A DNA stretch of 64,000 nt from Massilia sp. Mn16-1_5 (lineage in GTDB: Bacteria; Pseudomonadota; Gammaproteobacteria; Burkholderiales; Burkholderiaceae_D). Made by a program: the position numbers and the translations under genes. Below are positions 63,145-64,000 of the stretch, piece after piece; position 1 is the stretch's first letter, and the number at the start of each line of letters is the position of its first letter. A model generated the notes under the pieces. That model was not told the DNA's origin. It worked only from the letters and a program-made list of their open reading frames with translations, and did no database searches. The stretch spans positions 124,001-188,000 of the forward strand of contig NZ_PPXQ01000001.1 of assembly GCF_004798585.1 (NCBI RefSeq), given 5' to 3'.

Positions 63145-64000
63145 TTATTTACACGCAGCCATGAAGCTCCGCAGCAGCCGGTTGAAACTCCCCGGATGCG
63201 TCATGTTCATCCCGTGCGAGGCCCCGGCAATGGCGTGCTTCTCGGCGCGCGCGATCCAGTGCGCCAGCTGTTCGACGTTGTCGCGGTACATGCGCGGGCT
63301 ACGCTCTCCCTCGATCAGCAGGGTCCGGCACCGGATATCGGCCGCCGCGGCGCGGGTATAAGCCGGGAGCGGATCGCGGAACTGCTTCGGCAGCGTCGCG
63401 GCGTTGGCGAGCGCCATCGCGCGAAAGGCCGGCGAACTCCTGCGCCAGATGCCGGGCATGCTCACCGAATCGACGAACATCTCCAGCCCCGCCTCGAATG
63501 CGCCGCCCTCGATCAGCTCGGCGACCCTGGCGCGCAGGGCGATCGTCTCCGGCGGCAGCGCGGCGTCCGGCTGGCCTTCGATATGCAAGGGGCCGCCCGG
63601 ATCGGCCAGCGTCAGCGTCTTGACGAGGTGCGGACAGGCGCGCGCCAGCTGGAAGGCGACGCAAGCGCCGCGCGAATGCCCGACCAGGTGTACCGGACCG
63701 AGCTCCAGCGCGGTGATGAACTCCGCAAGTTCGTCCGCGTGCGCCTGCCAGCTGAACGAACGGGCCAGGCCGGCCTCGTCGGCCGGCCAGTAGTGGCTGA
63801 GGCTGACCGAGATGCAGCGGACATGTCTGGACAGGGCGGCGACCTGGACGCTCCAGTAGCGGTAATCGCACAGCGATCCGTGGACGAACAGCAGGGCTTC
63901 ACCGGATCCGGTATCCGTGTAGGGAATCCGAAGTCCGGACGGGAGGGCGGCGAACGATAACCCGGAGGCAGCGCTCGCCGCCGTTTCGGTTCGTGCGTTC
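63145..64000 (-). CDS. alpha/beta-fold hydrolase (5' end outside the window)
   Basis: The frame is open from the window edge to the stop at 63145, at least 285 codons, and no convincing start lies inside. It shows LPSGLRIPYTDTGSG and ALLFVHGSLCDYRYWSVQVAAL (oxyanion hole), the nucleophile elbow VGHSRGACVAFQLARAC, a later acid near LLIEGERSPRMYRDN, and AIAGASHGMNMTHPG with the catalytic His. This is the epoxide-hydrolase/haloperoxidase-like branch of alpha/beta hydrolases. It is convergent with the last stress-protein gene. Substrate unknown. Confidence 0.8.
   Translation of the reverse strand, partial: NARTETAASAASGLSFAALPSGLRIPYTDTGSGEALLFVHGSLCDYRYWSVQVAALSRHVRCISVSLSHYWPADEAGLARSFSWQAHADELAEFITALELGPVHLVGHSRGACVAFQLARACPHLVKTLTLADPGGPLHIEGQPDAALPPETIALRARVAELIEGGAFEAGLEMFVDSVSMPGIWRRSSPAFRAMALANAATLPKQFRDPLPAYTRAAAADIRCRTLLIEGERSPRMYRDNVEQLAHWIARAEKHAIAGASHGMNMTHPGSFNRLLRSFMAACK

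Overview
The window looks like chromosomal DNA of a high-GC betaproteobacterium of the order Burkholderiales, most likely Oxalobacteraceae (Massilia/Telluria-like). This rests on the housekeeping gene set and its order (gloB-methyltransferase-rnhA-dnaQ-tRNA-Val; folA-thyA), a PEP-CTERM sorting signal, paired REP-like palindromes and a cluster of universal stress proteins under FNR-type sites. No database search was possible, so the genus is an inference. I see no rRNA, CRISPR array, prophage or replication origin. One intact insertion sequence is present.

Layout. 1-4.3 kb, minus strand: the N-terminus of a basic amino-acid decarboxylase, a DUF4337 membrane protein, folA, a MOSC protein, thyA and a threonine-aldolase-type lyase. 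4.5-10.1 kb, plus strand: five touching or overlapping genes (UDP-glucose dehydrogenase, UDP-glucuronate epimerase, ArnT-like GT39, ArnC-like GT2, flippase-like membrane protein) that together read as a uronic-acid (probably galacturonate) envelope-decoration pathway. 10.1-20.6 kb, minus strand: a chemoreceptor, then a seven-gene run (wrbA, DUF2069, FAD-linked oxidase, DUF4124, FtsX-like permease, AttH/CrtC-like lipocalin, ABC exporter). 20.7-25.2 kb: YihY protein, a REP pair, Mpo1-like protein, hydrolase and metY, CBS protein. 25.2-26.5 kb: an IS110-family element sitting at the exact centre of a REP palindrome, with a candidate bridge RNA upstream of the transposase.

26.5-36.4 kb is rich in signalling genes (REC-DUF3369-GGDEF-EAL, HDOD, PAS-GGDEF-EAL, Hpt) interleaved with aroC, aidB-like and upp. 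36.4-42.9 kb: a cold-shock gene with promoter and terminator, LysR/malate synthase, gloB, methyltransferase, rnhA, dnaQ and tRNA-Val. 43-43.8 kb: a formate/nitrite-type channel.

44.4-50.7 kb holds the most unusual locus. A 'thermostable hemolysin' family protein (acyl-homoserine-lactone-synthase/GNAT-like fold), an acyl-activating ANL ligase, a heme-oxygenase-like diiron-type enzyme, a short-chain dehydrogenase, a secreted TPR-like protein and an OmpR-type response regulator/histidine kinase pair form one compact operon. It is preceded by a tandem CTTAAT box of the kind bound by PmrA/BqsR-type regulators. It reads as a self-regulated small-molecule (acyl-derived) pathway whose product is unknown.

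51.9-63.1 kb looks like a low-oxygen persistence island: a PatZ-like acyl-CoA synthetase/acetyltransferase, a PHA synthase, a P-type ATPase, five intact or split universal stress proteins and four FNR-type boxes. Three of the boxes lie at almost the same distance (84-88 nt) from the first start codon of their operon. The window closes with a 5'-truncated alpha/beta hydrolase.
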